The translations under genes were made by a program, and so were the position numbers. Shown in pieces: positions 1-26,171 of a stretch of 64,000 nucleotides of DNA; positions within the stretch are counted from its first letter, which is position 1; each line of letters opens with the position of its first letter. Source of the DNA: Mermis nigrescens (taxonomy: Eukaryota; Nematoda; Enoplea; Mermithida; Mermithidae); contig JAVLUZ010000257.1 in the NCBI GenBank assembly GCA_036768485.1, forward strand, positions 372,001 through 436,000, read 5' to 3'. Under the pieces are notes generated by a model. It saw nothing but the letters and a program-made list of their open reading frames with translations. It had not been told where the DNA came from and did no database searches.

Positions 1-66
1 ATATCACTATTCTTTGACTTTTGGAAAATCTTGCAACCCCCATAATTTTGGTGCTACCCACCTATG
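1..66 (-). mobile_element. hAT-like MITE family A, partial at window edge
   Basis: Contains the conserved terminal region ending GCTACCCACCTATG, the complement of the CATAGGTGGG end. The rest is outside the window. Confidence 0.7.
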
Positions 67-84
67 GTGGTAACACCGATAGAC

Positions 85-353
85 CATAGGTGGGCAGCAC
101 CAAAGTTCTGGGGGGAGTGAAAAAATTTCTGGGGGGTGAAAAAATTTTTAAAGGTCAAAAATGGCCTTAAAAATGGTGGTATCATGGCGAAAAAAACACC
201 ATTTTTCGACGTTTCTCATCAAGCTCTATCCAATGGCATCAAAAATTGCTAAAAAGCAAAAAAAAATTTCTGGGGGGGGTATTTTGATTTCTGGGGGGGG
301 GGGGTATTTCAACTTCTGGGGGTGCATACCCCCAAACCCCACGCCCATATGTG
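85..353 (+). mobile_element. hAT-like MITE family A, complete copy
   Basis: Begins CATAGGTGGGCAGCACC and ends CACGCCCATATGTG. Flanked by an exact 8-bp direct repeat, CGATAGAC, at 77-84 and 354-361. Contains the family's CATTTTTCGACGTTTCTCAT and CCAATGGCATCAAAAATTGC blocks and long G runs. No coding capacity. Confidence 0.92.
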
Positions 354-361
354 CGATAGAC

Positions 362-2561
362 CACTTGGGAAAGCGGCGGCAAAGCTTAATAATTATGTAG
401 ATTCAATATCCGAGCGATTTTCAGGCACAGGTTAAAAATCTACGCCGTTTTCATACAAACTGAAAAATTTGATGCATTTATGCTTATAACTCTTGATCCA
501 TCGATATTTACGAAAAAATTAAGACAAATAAATAAATGTCATTCATTGAGCTTCCAGAAAGAAGTAATACATGTTATATTATGCCGCGCAACTACAGTAT
601 AGCTACAGGCCAAAGCAAGTGTAACTCCTCACCATAGTGAAATGGCTTTTTTGAGATTCACCAGAAACACATGATGGATTGTAATAAAATTAATTGTTTT
701 GAGTAGATAACTTTAAAATGAAACTATTTCGCCAAAAAAACTTGTGCTAGCTTATGTCTGCAGTATGCTAGGCTCTAAAAAGTGTTCAATGTTTTGCATA
801 CTGCAGTATACAGTTTTTTTCAAATTTTAGAAAGCAAAGTAGTTAGATATCTTTATGTCCTGAATTTCACTCCTTTTTGTTTTTTGTGTTTCGGAATAAT
901 TCGTCCTGCACAATTTTAACTCGATTTTTATCTAATATGGCTACCCCCGTTAGGTTGTGCGTTTTACTTGCGCTATGTTTCATATTTTTCAATGTTTGAG
1001 CAACACTTTGGAAAGCCTTCGAATGATATCCTATTTGTCTGATTTAGTAAAGAATTCCAGTTTTTCAATATCGACGCTATGAAGGATGTCATACTGTAAC
1101 TTAGCTATTATTTTGTTAGCTTCTGACTTATATAAAATTTTTTATCAGTAAATAGCTAGAAAATTCTATGTTCTTACTAATGAGCTATGTCTCATGTTCT
1201 GAATCCTTCTAGTTCCTTCTAGAAACTTCAAAAATCTCTAACTTTATCATTGTATAGTGAAAATGACGTGAATCAGAGACAAGATTAGAAACAGACATAT
1301 GGTACAAATTTTGAAAAAAATAACTAAATAGTATAAAAATGAACAAGAAGAAACTATAAAATTTTATTTTAATAGACACCTTTTGCACGAAAATCCAATT
1401 TAGCGTTCAAGCGAATAGCTGCAAAGTGGTTTCTATGCGGAGAAATCTTCATGTGAATTGAGATTTCTGCCACAGAGTACTCAGACAAACTATCGTATTT
1501 ATGTACCTACTTGGTCCATTTCACGAAACCTGTTGCATGAAAATCAATTTTAGCACTTTCAAGCAAAGTTGGCTAAGTAATTTGTAATTTCCCGATAAGC
1601 TACAGAAATACGATTTTACGCAGTAATAAATAATTTTTGTAGTAAGTTTTGACGTAATATCATGATTACGGCATCAGCTTAAATCGCTTGCCACCTAGGA
1701 TTGATATCGATCAAAAAGTAGCGCGCTATGCAAATTAGATTGATGTATGAATCCAAAAGCGTTATTAATAAGCTTTTTTTAGGAAAATATTCGATCATGG
1801 GGAGCGGAATGGAGAGGATCATTCCCCTGTAATCTGTTTCACATAGCTTTGTGCATACATTTTAAAGAATTTTCATGGACAGTAAGCCGAGGGTTACGAT
1901 AATCAAATATCAGATCTAAGCTAAAATCGCAATCTGTCAGCTTATTGTCGGAAATACTTATAAAATTTGTGACCGAACTTGTGTGTGAAACGGATTATAA
2001 TGCTAAAATCACGAATACCTGTTACAAGGATCCCGAAGGAAAAACTCTAAAATTCTTGCAGCGCATCAGACCGCTAAACTCGCACGTGAGGCGGAGGGAA
2101 GGGTTTTAGCCTTCTAAGGCCAACACGATGAACTCCGTTCACCAGGCATGCTTTTTGGTAGATTTTGGAACCAAAAGCGCGATTAATGAAGTAAATTTTT
2201 TTCTATCTGTTATCGTCCCCTATCTACACATTTCTTTGCAAAATAAACCACAATAAAAAACGTACTCGTGTGTCAATTTTTAGTATTTCTCGATACAAGT
2301 TCAAAAATTGCAATGTTAAAAAAGTAGGTTGCATACTTATTTAGTGCTTTTGACATTTACTGTAGATCTCACAGTATATATTCCTGTTTCATTGAAAATT
2401 CTTTAAAATTCTGTTTATCAATGAACAAGGAGTGACCAATGTTCTGGGCATTGTATTATGCCAAAGCATGTCACCTTAATACTGTAGGTTGCCCGTGAAC
2501 AAAGTTAACTGTGTTGGTCCTAGAGACGATTTTTTTATGTTTCCCGTAGGAGGTTTAAGGG
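362..2561. other. Non-coding stretch, nothing recognised
   Basis: AT-rich, with no convincing exon, RNA gene or intact transposon. Between MITE copies. Confidence 0.5.
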
Positions 2562-2569
2562 GTTCACAC

Positions 2570-2807
2570 CATAGGATGGCGGCACGAAAATTGTAGGGGA
2601 GCAATATTTTTCAAAGGTCAAAAAATACCCTTAAAAATTATGGTATGGCGAAAAAACACGATTATTCAAGGTTTCTCATCGAGCACTATCCATTGGCATC
2701 AAAAATTGCAAAAAAAAAACAAAAAAATTAAAAAATTGTATTCTGGGGGGGTATTTTGGTTTCTCAGGGGGTGCATACCTTCAACCCTCCTCCCCACGCC
2801 AGCTGTG
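2570..2807 (+). mobile_element. hAT-like MITE family A copy
   Basis: Starts CATAGGATGGCGGCAC and ends CACGCCAGCTGTG. Flanking octamers GTTCACAC and GTTTAGAC agree at 6 of 8 positions, a degraded TSD. Confidence 0.85.
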
Positions 2808-2815
2808 GTTTAGAC

Positions 2816-5800
2816 CCCACCCAAGAAACCGGCAGCCCTCTCTATCGATAGATTACCAGTATTGAGTTATGGGCATGTTTTTGAATTTTTGACAGTTTTA
2901 AACACCACCCAGAAGCAAAAAATTCGGTTGCTGCTCAAGTATGAACAAAAGAAGTGCATATCTGTTTAGCATATTTTGAGCTAATACGAAATTTTCGGTT
3001 TTCCCGAATTTTTTTGCTTAAATTTTACTTTTTAAACGCAAAATTGGATAAGACATGCTGAATGAGTAAAAACTTTCCAGCGCATTGTGCCATGTCGAGA
3101 AATACTTTACAATCGATTTATTTGTACATCAGTTAAGAGGCGATGAAATTATCACAGATTCTTCGTTCAATTTTTTTCTCTCTATCGAATAGATCTTGCC
3201 AAAGGAACGCATAAAAGTAATATTATTTTTGCCTGAAAAAATTTATTAACCTTGAATTAGAAAGGCCAGTTACGTGTACTGTGCTCTCTCGCGAGCAAGT
3301 TCGTTCAAATGGAGCAAAAACTAAATTGTGCTTGATGCAATTCTGGCTTATGTATCTATTTTTTCACTTGAAAGTGTGAAAGTGTTGTATTAATAACGAT
3401 ATAAATATAATTATATATATAGATAGTAATTTATATATCCTAATATATTAATATAATATATAAATTTCATATCTGCATTTGAGAACTTGGAGTAATAATT
3501 ATAATTATTTCGTTGTTAATTTTTAAAACATATTTTTCGGCATAAAGTTCTTCATAAATTTTTGTATTCCTTACATATGTATTCTGGTAGAGAAGTTTGT
3601 GCTAAAGCTAAAAGTGCAGTTTAAAATCCACCTACATTAATCTTAGGGTCAAAAAACGAAATTCACGTTATTTCTAATTTTTCGCTTCGACGGGAATAAT
3701 CAAAACATTTTCTCACTGCGAAAAGTATTCTACCAAAGTTTCAAGAAGAACGCTTCATTATCCAAGAACTAACGTTATTAAAACGATTAGCGCGCCTTTT
3801 TCTAACTATCTTTATAGCAGCCTCCAACAGTCGAGTGAAAGGTGTTATTTTATTCTAAACTCACTTTATTGAGCTTCTATCACTGAACTAATCTGCTTCA
3901 TGGAGTTTTGGACTACTGTAAAATTAGCAAGTTTTGATCGAAAGTTGCACGTTTTGGCAACTGTTAGCAATTTAAAAACGTTGATTGTGAATGCAGCAAG
4001 CCGTAGCGAAATAGCATTTGCACCACACAAACTAAATTAATCTAAACAAGAATAAACAGATAATAAACAAACGATTTTCATGCCATAAGCAAACTGCGTT
4101 CAATTATCTCCTTCTGTCGAAGAGTTTTTATATTGTAAAGATGGCTTATTTAATGCACTGCATCTGCAAAGTCCTAAAAAACGTTTTTTATACTAAATTT
4201 AGTGTAAACCAATGACAAGTCAATCAGCACAACTGAAACTTTAATAGATTTTGGGGAAGTTATAAGGATCATTTTTTCCCCATCCAGTATTTCAGATTTT
4301 CCGCTCCATGAAACATAAATACCCACATCTTCAATAGTGCCTGCTTCTTGCCTACAAAAATACCAAATGCTGCTCACCAACTATTTTTGAGCATGGACGT
4401 AATCCTTGGAAAGTATTTTTGGGATGCATTGTCGTTTTTTAGGGAATATAATTTGGTACTATAATTCTTAATCAAACGAAAAACGACCTGATTTCTGGTC
4501 AAAAATTTAGTAGAAGCATTTTTATAAAAAATTCGATTCGGCTGGCTTAACAGCGAAGTGATCTTTTAAATTCTTAACGCTTAAATTAGATAAGTAAGGG
4601 CACCGACATTGTTGCCATGTAATAATTCTTTGATAGAGAAGACTATTAATGTCTACGTCTGATATTCTTTCCCAAAATTTAGTAAACTCTGCTTGTTAGT
4701 GTTGATTCGTTCAACTTGCGTAATTATTTTCATATTAAATTGATTTGGTGCAGTAAATTATTTACGAATAAATATTTAAATTTAATCGCGTACCGTAGTA
4801 AATTTATTCGCTCAAGAATCAATGAGATAAACTGAATAATCAAATCACTCGTGTGACTTGTATTTTATCAATCACCGCTGCAAGTAAAAAATCGGTTTCG
4901 AAGCGATTTAGTGTGCCCGGATGGCGAGAAAGGGCTACACTTTTGAACTTTTGTCTCATTTATTCCAGTACAGGCTTATTATACTGCTTTGCATGATGAC
5001 TAGGACGAACCGATAAAAAATTTGGCATACATTCTTCTCATGTAATAGGGCTCCTAAAAACCATCAAAGGCATAATTGCTGCGGGCACTGTTGTATGAAG
5101 AGACGTATCTATCCATCGACAGGTGATTTCGGCCGCCGGTAATTAATTATCGTCCACTTTCTTTGTGATTAATCGTGCGCGTCTTTCACGTATGCATTAA
5201 TTGGTCCGCTTGGCATAGGTATTCAACGGGAATCCCAAGCTGTGCCTGTATGGCCAAAATTAACTAATGAGTTTACGGTAGACCGCGTCGTGGGAAAAGG
5301 CCCACTGCGCTGGACTGCATTTTTTGGCGATATTTTCGGCACGTTGCGCGTTCAAATTTATTTTGCTTCTCTGACTTAGCTTAGATTGTTGAAAATGGTC
5401 TTTAAACAAGCTCTTGCGCTACTCTTTACTTCCTATTTTCATCGGCGGTAATGAAATAGTATCTAATTTACGTGTTCTTAAGGGATCTGCGGAGAGAAAG
5501 GGGGTTGACCCTCGCGTCTAAAGACTGCACCCGGTGCATGTAGAAAACATAGCTATCGTAATAATTTTTTTGTTTTTTTGCTCATTTCTTCCCAATATTT
5601 GATCTTTCAAGTTGCTTAATTCCTATGCTAGGCACAGCGCTGGGTGCAGTTTTTAGGCACTCGTGACCCCCATAACGTCTGCTGAGTGTTGACCCCAGAA
5701 TCTCTGATTTTTCAAAAACCCTGAGAAAAGCGTGCTGGTTTAGGTGCTTCTGTCGATTTTCTTTCTGACTCGAAAGTCATCAATTTGATTGGCTCTTCGC

Positions 5801-6286
5801 GCAATAAAAAGTCATTTTTTTGACCATATTTTGTTTTAGCCGATTTTTCAAAAAATGTTCAGGTCATTACGTCGTAGTAAACAAAAGGATCGTTATGCCC
5901 AAAACTGCCTCAAGAATAAAAAAGGAAAATTTTAGTGAAACATTAGTCAAATGATGGTCAAAACTGGATGAAATTTCTCTAAAGGTGTTTGAAATTGAAT
6001 CTGCGAATTAATCCACTTTTTACGTCATTTTAACATTTATAGCACTGTTTGTGATCATTTTGGTTCAAATAAAGCTTATTACTGACCCCCCTCCTTATAG
6101 CCCCCAGAGTGACCGCGCTCTGCGTATGATACTGACTCTCGTTGTTCAGTAAAATATTGTTTTCCAATCTTAGGTGCCCTTACGTGCTTTGAACATCAAA
6201 ACCCTTGGAGATTTTGGTAATTCACTTTCATATGTCGTCTTTAGAGCTGAGTTTAGCTCGTTTTTTTATTTATTTAGTCGAAAGCG
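2816..6286. other. Intergenic, upstream of the ZP gene
   Basis: Very AT-rich around 3400-3500. A moderately GC-rich patch at 5480-5720 and 6080-6130 looks like degraded repeat ends (GGGTTGACC / GGTGCAGT motifs), but no pairing could be established. No signal-peptide exon for the ZP gene was recognised. Confidence 0.4.
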
Positions 6287-6289
6287 TGA

Positions 6290-19159
<12,870 letters not shown>

Positions 19160-19196
19160 ACGATCGTACTTAACAAGGGGGTGGGAATCCCCACCC

Positions 19197-19361
19197 CACA
19201 TGCGCGTGGGGGAGATTTGGGAAGGGGGAGGGGGTTGTACCCCCAGAAGTTAGAAACCCTACTAGATTACTGTAGAGCACCCCAGAATTCTCTTTTTAGT
19301 AATCATTTTTAGCAGTTTTACCCTTCCTTACCCCCCAGAATTCTTTTGCTGCACATGTATG
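19197..19361 (-). mobile_element. MITE family B copy in the ZP 3' flank
   Basis: Starts CACATGCGCGTGGGGG and ends TTGCTGCACATGTATG, only 38 bp after the ZP stop codon, so it probably forms part of the 3' UTR. TSD degraded. Confidence 0.65.
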
Positions 19362-19369
19362 GTACCCAC

Positions 19370-20513
19370 CACTCAAAATTTCTCGTCGCCCTATCCCCCA
19401 AAGTCAGGAATTTTTGATTTCAAGAAAACCTTCCATTTTTTGGCCATTTTTAAATGTTTCTTGCCATTTTTGGCCAAAAGTCGGCGGTCACTTGCTCTCG
19501 TGCATGAAAATGGCCGAATAAACCCACGCTAAATTTCGAGCTGTTACACGTCTGATCAAACGTGTGCATGCCCAAAACTGTGAGGCAACCTGGGGTTGAT
19601 GATAGGGCCGGGCCAAAAACACGATTTTTCGACATTTTTCATGCTCTACTCATGGGCATCAAAATATCGCAACGCCTAAATTAAAGAAATGCTTTAATCA
19701 GTTTATGAGAATTTTGTAGGAGTCCGAAGCAGACATGCACGTGTGGTTTAGGCGGTCTGGGCCTCAGAAGGACAACATTTGAAATTTTTCAGTGAAAATC
19801 GGGATAAAGAATAGTATAAAACGGATGAAAATCTCAAATTTATCGCAAAACTGCTTAAAATTAATTCCCTAATTCAGTTGTTTGTGTGCAAAACAGTTTT
19901 TTTAGCCATTTCCGGTCTAATCTTTTTATTTGTTTCTGTTTTAACCAGTTTTCCGGAAAAATTTCAAAATTTAGAAAATTTTATGCAATGCCTATGGTAT
20001 CAAAGCCTCTTGTATCATTTTTGAGCTGTGTCAAATTTGTGAAACGTCAGCTGAGTGTGAGTAGAGAAATAAATTTCTCTCTTTCGTTGAATTGAATCTG
20101 AGACATAAAATAAACGTTGTCTTCAAGGCGACTTATTTGTGACAACAATTGCATTCAGACCGCCATAAGAAAGCTAATAAATGTCAATTATACGCATGAT
20201 CCTTCGCAAGGTGCCAAAAAATTTGAGAATTGTGACAAGTGATAGCCAAAAAAGCATAACAAAAATCACGTATCATTTTTTGTCGTGCCTTTAATGTTGG
20301 GCCAATAATGGCAGCCGTTTTTTAACCCCACGAATCCACCTTTGAGGTCAAAACAGCCTATTATAAGTATGGTTACTGCGCGAATTATATTGCTTCGTAT
20401 TTTAGCTGTAAAAGCATGAGTGCTTATTGAATATGATTTCGATTGTCATATATTTTCACTCTTAAAATTTTACCTTCTACGAATTAAATTCTTAAGATAC
20501 TCGTATATGCAGA
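19370..20513. other. Intergenic downstream of the ZP gene
   Basis: Contains fragments of family A-type G/C-rich ends (19380-19660) and otherwise AT-rich sequence. No gene supported. Confidence 0.4.
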
Positions 20514-20521
20514 GTATGGCC

Positions 20522-20653
20522 CACATATTGGCGTGGGGGAGTGAACCCCAAGAATCCGGTAGACCCCAGAATTGAATTTTTGGCATGTTATTTTGGGATT
20601 TTCGCCGCTTTTGCGCCATCTAGACCTCCAGAATTTGGCTGCTGCCCATAATG
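20522..20653 (-). mobile_element. MITE family B, degraded copy
   Basis: Starts CACATATTGGCGTGGGGG and ends GCTGCCCATAATG, with a middle like 18356-18530. Target duplication not convincing. Confidence 0.55.
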
Positions 20654-21102
20654 CTATGTCGCCCATACCGCAAATTCGAGGACGCGTCGAGAATAACACT
20701 TTCGCTTACTATTCATTTTCATCGCCGTTCCTAGTTAGGCCAAAAATAAAATATGTTTTAGTTTTGTAGCCTATGTATTTTTGTCATTAAATCCTGTTTC
20801 GATGAATAGCTGTGCGGGAATGCTAATTTTTAATTTGCACAAAGAGCTATGGTGACAACCATAGATGCACAGCATAGCCGATCTGTGGGTCAGCCGGTCC
20901 AGGGGTTAAAAACTGAGCTTTTTCTGGGCCAAAATGACCTCACAAACTGGTATAAGCGCTAAAATAGCGTTAAAACTACGTTATTCCCCAGTTTCTGGTT
21001 AGTTTCAAACACTTTTAGAGAAAATTTTCAATTTTAATCAATTTTTAATCTTCATTCACAGTTTCCTTTGAAAATTACCCATTTTACCAAGGGAGTCTAA
21101 AC

Positions 21103-21298
21103 CATAGGTGAGCGGCTTCAAAGTTCTGGGGAGTGCAAGATTTTTCAAAGGTCAAAAAATGGCCTTAAAAATGGTGGTATGGCGAATTGATATCAAAAAA
21201 TTGCGAAAAAACACAAAAAAATTTCAAAAATTGAATTATGGGTGGTATTTTACTTTCTGGAGGGTGCACACCCCTAAACCCTCCCCCGCCCAGGTATG
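21103..21298 (+). mobile_element. hAT-like MITE family A copy
   Basis: Starts CATAGGTGAGCGGC and ends GCCCAGGTATG. Exact 8-bp TSD GTCTAAAC on both sides (21095-21102, 21299-21306). Lacks the CATTTTTCGACG block, so internally deleted. Confidence 0.92.
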
Positions 21299-22149
21299 GT
21301 CTAAACTCCCCAAATCCTCTCCAAGATCATTTCTGGTGACGAAAAGACATGCACATGGAGGGCTTAGTGATATACTCGTACATCAGATTCCAGAATGGAA
21401 AAATGGAGAAGGATTTTCGTTAAAATTAGACAAAAATGACGGCAAAAAATGAAGAGTAAAAATTTTTTTGCGAAATGCTTGGAAAATGGTCAGAAAACTG
21501 AATTTACATGTTTCTAAGCAGTTCATAGGCTTTGACAGTTGGCACTTAATGTTGACATAAAATTTCGAAATCATTCTATGAGATAGATAGAAATGTCCTC
21601 GTCTAAACCGTGTGAAAAATTCTGGCCAAGAGCCAACGGTTTACGCGCTATGGTGATTTCATTTTAATATTGTTTAAATTCAATACTTTCTGCATTGTAT
21701 TTACATTATTGAGTAGGTATTTAGGTAACCTGTTTTTGACAAAATCGCCATTCAAAAACATCATTAGAACATTATAAGCCTAGAGTGAAAACTTCTCCCT
21801 ACTCGATGCTAAATCTGAAAAATATCGTCAACAAATTGGTGAGTAAGTATGTAAATGACATAACAGAAAGAGCTTCCGCATTTAGAAACAATATCGAAAT
21901 AGGGTGTAAACAAATCACAATAGCGCCCGAATCGCTGGCAGATGGCCAAAATGTTTTACACGATTTAAACGATGACATTTTTATCTATCTAATCGTAGTT
22001 GACTTAAAATTTTATGTGCAAGTTTGACACAGTTATGACCTATACCATTTGGGTGAGCCTTTTTTCGGCCCACCCTGACGGTTTGGACACAACATCAGCG
22101 CACGTACTGCATCAGCAGCTAAATGCAGAATAATTCAATGGAATACAGC

Positions 22150-22405
22150 CACACATGGGCGTGGGGGTTGGGGGTATGCACCCCCAGAAGTTGGAATACC
22201 CCCCAGAAATCAAAGTACCCCTCCAGAATTCAAATTTTTAAAATTTTCCTCGCTTTCTTAGCGATTTTTTGATGCCATTGGATAGTGCTCGATAAGAATC
22301 GTCGAAAAAGGGTGTTTTTTTCACCATACGACAACTTTTAAGACCATTTTTTGACCTTTGAAGATTTTTTCACCCCCCCTAGAATTTTGGTGCTGCCCAC
22401 CTATG
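22150..22405 (-). mobile_element. hAT-like MITE family A copy
   Basis: Starts CACACATGGGCGTGGGGG and ends GCTGCCCACCTATG. TSDs AATACAGC / AATACAAC agree at 7 of 8. Confidence 0.92.
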
Positions 22406-22413
22406 AATACAAC

Positions 22414-23185
22414 TAGGATGGCAACATGACTTTACTTTGGCTATCCGTCGAGTGATGACTTATATTTAATTTTTAATACATAATATTTGTCAAATTGTGT
22501 CTAGTTTTCAGTTGATTAAATAATGTCAAGGGCAGATTCAAGGGGGTTGGGCCCCACCGTCGTCAAAAAGTATTTGGGCGCAATGAACAATAGATGTGTA
22601 TTTCTTGATGATTTTAGCCAATTTGATCATGATTTTTCATATTTTTCCTCCGGCGCGTATTCATTAATGACATTTACTGACTTTCTTGGCGCTCTGAAAA
22701 GTTATTTTTACTTCAAACAGTAGTTTTGTATAGAACAAAGATTGTATTGTTCATACAACGATTTATCGAGTATTTTTTCGGCGCTTTGTGTCGATTTTCG
22801 CATTAAACTTGCAAGTATTTTATAGAAGAAATTTACGAAATTAATAAAAAAATTTTAATTTTTTTCAAATCAGAATTGATTTCGTATATAAAAACGGCAT
22901 AAATTTGCTAATGAACAATTTTTCGGAGAATTTATCAATTTTAGCCAAATTTGCGATCCCGCCCCCGCCCTTCCCTGTCAGAAAATCCTGGATCCGCCGC
23001 CGAAAAATGCCAGACTCTTTTGTCATAATAGTTCTGGCCTGAAGTTTTATTTTTTAATCGTAATTTTTTCAAACTTTACTTTTGGCCTCTAATAGAATCA
23101 GGGATGAATATAAGACTGACTTTGTTCTGAAGAATTAGTCACTCGTACAAAACACGCATAGGCATAAGTATGAGCTGATCGGACT
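22414..23185. other. Intergenic, partial repeat ends
   Basis: GGGCAGATTCAAGGGGGT (about 22532) and CCTGGATCCGCC (about 22987) look like the two ends of a larger relative of the CAGTGGCGGATCC family (53318, 59377). No clean TSD. Confidence 0.35.
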
Positions 23186-23673
23186 CAGGGCCCGGTATTA
23201 CTATCGCTTTTACTTAAGTTATGACTTAAATCGCTAAGCTGCAGCTTGGTTAAGTTGTAGCTTAAGTCGGTATTACTAATAAATTAAGCTCTTACTTAAC
23301 TAAGATGGACCTTTAAGTTGGAGCTTAACCTATTTCTCAACTTTCACTGCGTTCGAGTGCCATAGGTTCGGCTTTAAAGCCACAAGGTGCGGGCTCAATT
23401 TCTTGATTAATTAGGTACCTACATGTAAGACACGTTATGAGGCAAATTTACGTATCCATTACACATAAAACTCACGTACCGCGACCATTTTCGGCTAAGT
23501 TAATTACACCACATACATATTGTGAGGTAAATTGGCTTATGTGTGCGAGTACGATAAAAAAATTGCAAAAACAAGATCCGGGGGTACTGTAAATATCGTC
23601 ATGCGCTTCCAATATAGAAAAAATGGAATAAATTTTTGGCAAAACGGCAGCGTTTTATATTTCGGTTAAAATT

Positions 23674-23817
23674 ATGGAAGCTGAGGACATTTTTGAGAGG
23701 AAAAGGCGAGCTAATTGGACCTCAAAAGAAATAGAATATTTAAAGGACTTATGCCTTGCGCAGCGATCAATTCTTGAGGCAGGTCACAAAGATCCTTATT
23801 ACGGAAAACGCGGATAA
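23674..23817 (+). pseudogene. Myb/SANT-like DNA-binding protein remnant of Harbinger element
   Basis: ATG, then MEAEDIFERKRRANWTSKEI and EYLKDLCLAQRSILEAGHKD, ending at TAA after 47 residues. The W-T-x-x-E-x-x-x-L pattern is the first helix of a Myb/SANT-like domain, as in the second ORF of PIF/Harbinger elements. The rest of the domain is missing. Confidence 0.55.
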
Positions 23818-24125
23818 CGGAAAAAGTGAAACACGGATTCACAAACAATTTGAAAAGTGCCAGTTGCATAATAACGAAGCACAATCAAGATTTGTTGCAC
23901 CGGAAGAAGCGCATTGCTCCTTCGAGTATTATTTAAATTGTCGCTCAATAAATTCGTTAAGTAAATAATGCTTTCACGGTCGAATCGATACCTTTGATAC
24001 AAATCAATATCGTTCAAAAAATCAAGAGGATTTGAGCGATCTCGAAAAATTCTCTCCCTTATTAATCGATTTTGTCGCCGATCTTCATGTGCCAACAACA
24101 ATAAACGCGCAGCCATCTTTTGCAA
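23799..24125 (-). pseudogene. HARBI1-like transposase, N-terminal fragment
   Basis: The 108-residue reading frame contains FLNDIDLYQRYRFDRESIIY, LTNLL and QQILIVLRYYATGTFQIV, the characteristic N-terminal segment of Harbinger nucleases (RYRF-x-R-x-x-I and L-R-x-YATG-x-FQ). The catalytic DDE part is absent; the frame runs instead into unrelated sequence at its 3' end, the deletion joint with the convergent Myb-like remnant. Confidence 0.75.
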
Positions 24126-24392
24126 TTAACAGCGTAAATTATGATTTAAGTCTGCCCCTACCCAGTCTTAATTATTTCGAGGTTAAGATGTAACTTAAGC
24201 TTTTACTTACTTTTCGTAATACCGTTGCTACTTAAGCTGTTACTTAAGATAAAGCTTAAGTTGTAGACTTAAGCCTCTAGCTCAAAAAATTAAGTTCCAG
24301 ACGTTAGTAAGACCGATAAGTTGCAACTTAAGTTTTCATCTCGAACTTAAGTCTATTTTTGACTTAAGTCGCGTTAGTAATACCGGCCCCAG

Positions 24393-26171
24393 AAACTGTT
24401 GAATTTGAAACCATGCATACGCAGCCTAGGCTACCGAATTCTGCCTGATTGGTCAAAATCCTAAAAAAAACACTAAAAAATTTTATTCTGGGGTGTCTAC
24501 CGTAATTCTGTGGGGGATTTTTTTGAATTCTGAGGGTCTAACCCAGACCACCCCCAACGCTCTCGTGTGCGTGCAAGCGTTTATCGTTCCAAATGCTGTC
24601 TTCATTCTCACTCGTTGATTAAAGATGAATATATTAGTGACAAATTTCGTTTCTTCCAATTGCACTTTGTACTTAAATATGTTGCGACTTTATTCGTCCG
24701 ATAGTAGAAAATTAATTGCAGAGAATTAAGGCCCGAATTCAAGCCTATAATTCTTCAATCCCTAATCGCTCCTCTGACGAATTGCAATTTTTATGTTTTT
24801 TCCGAGAAAATTGATTCGCAAAAATAACATGTCTCTATTTCGTATAAAATAGATTCGAAAGCTCGAATATGAACGGAAATGTATATTTGGGGTTACAGTA
24901 AGAAAATCTGATGCGGCGTTAACTTCAATCTCACTGTTTTTTATAAAAAGTGTGCAATTAGTTGGATAAAAATATCAAGTGTGTGACTTGGGATTAATAA
25001 ACAATCTAGCTTGTTGAAATTACCTCAATTAATAAATATTGAAGAGCTCCGCATCCCCTATCGTAGCTCATTTCTTTATTTAGACAATGATTAAAAAACA
25101 TACGATTCGTATAAGCTACAACCGAGATAATGACGATAATTTACAAAATTCGTCCAGAATTTGAATTATTTAATTCATATTTTTCACGAAAATCGTCCCG
25201 TTTTACTATCGCCTCATTTGACTCTTATTTCCGTATTCGTCGTTCAACCTCGTCGACATATCATCTAATATTCTCCTTCAAAAGAGGTAGCCGGCGAACA
25301 AGGTAAAAAAATCTTAAAAATGCAAAAACAATCATAATAAAAAAAGATAAAACGATAATGGATAATAATGCAAAAAGATTGTAATAAAACAAAAGAATAA
25401 CCGTCGTAGGCAGCAACCGAATTCTAGGGGACTGGCTGGCTGGGGCTGAAATAACAAGAATTCGCCAAAAACATGTCGAAAATTTAATTTTGGTTGCCTG
25501 TCGGATTATAGAGTTGTTTGGATTCTAGGGTCTGGATCACCTCATACCGTCAATGAACTGCGCTTATTGTTACGCTAATATTTTAAAAGATTAGTAAATA
25601 AACATTTATTATTACGTATGTCATTTGGATTGGCATTTTTGACGATATTCTAGGCAACTTTGATACTTTATTAGGCATAATCAACGAAAGTTTAGTCGTA
25701 GCTGCAAAAGACAAATTTAATGTACTTTTAAGGGAATACATTTTTTCTAAATTTCTTGGAATCATAGGAGAAAAATTTCAATGTGTTCGTGTACTGAAGT
25801 TTAGTAACTCTTAAACATTGATGAAAAGCAAGGTCGGTTTGGTCAGGGGTTAACCAAAGAGCTGTTTTGAGCCAAAATTGTTTTAAAAACTCTTATAAGT
25901 TTTGAAATAATGTAAAAACTAAATTTATCGGCAGTTTTAATGATTTTCAAGCACATTTTCAGATAGTTTTTGTATTATTAATATTCGTCCTCCGGTTTGC
26001 CTTATTTTGCGCAGAAAATTTTCTATTTCTCAAATATAGGGGGTCTAGCTAGACCCCCAGTCCCCAGTGCAGGTCTGCCGTTAATTCATAGAATTTTTAA
26101 ATACATTTCATCAGATTTTTTATTTTCTAGCCAATTTTATAAGCGTCACTTAGTAAATTTTATCCGGAAAC
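24393..26171. other. Intergenic upstream of the GPCR
   Basis: A family B-like fragment lies at about 24480-24570. Otherwise AT-rich with no recognised promoter motif or exon. Confidence 0.4.

Larger units (their letters stand above)
23189..24389 (+). mobile_element. PIF/Harbinger-like element, internally deleted
   Basis: Terminal inverted repeats are GGCCCGGTATTACTA and its near-perfect complement TAGTAATACCGGCCC, flanked by the trinucleotide CAG on both sides as a possible TSD. Inside lie remnants of the two genes typical of this superfamily: a Myb/SANT-like N-terminus on + (23674-23817) and a HARBI1-like nuclease N-terminus on - (24125-23799). They converge and are fused at a deletion. The subterminal DNA is full of the palindrome ACTTAAGT. 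Non-autonomous as it stands. Confidence 0.75.

Noticed and set aside
21785..22027. 80-codon frame with protein-like composition
   Set aside because: No recognised family, no neighbouring exon with matching phase. Left unannotated rather than guessed.
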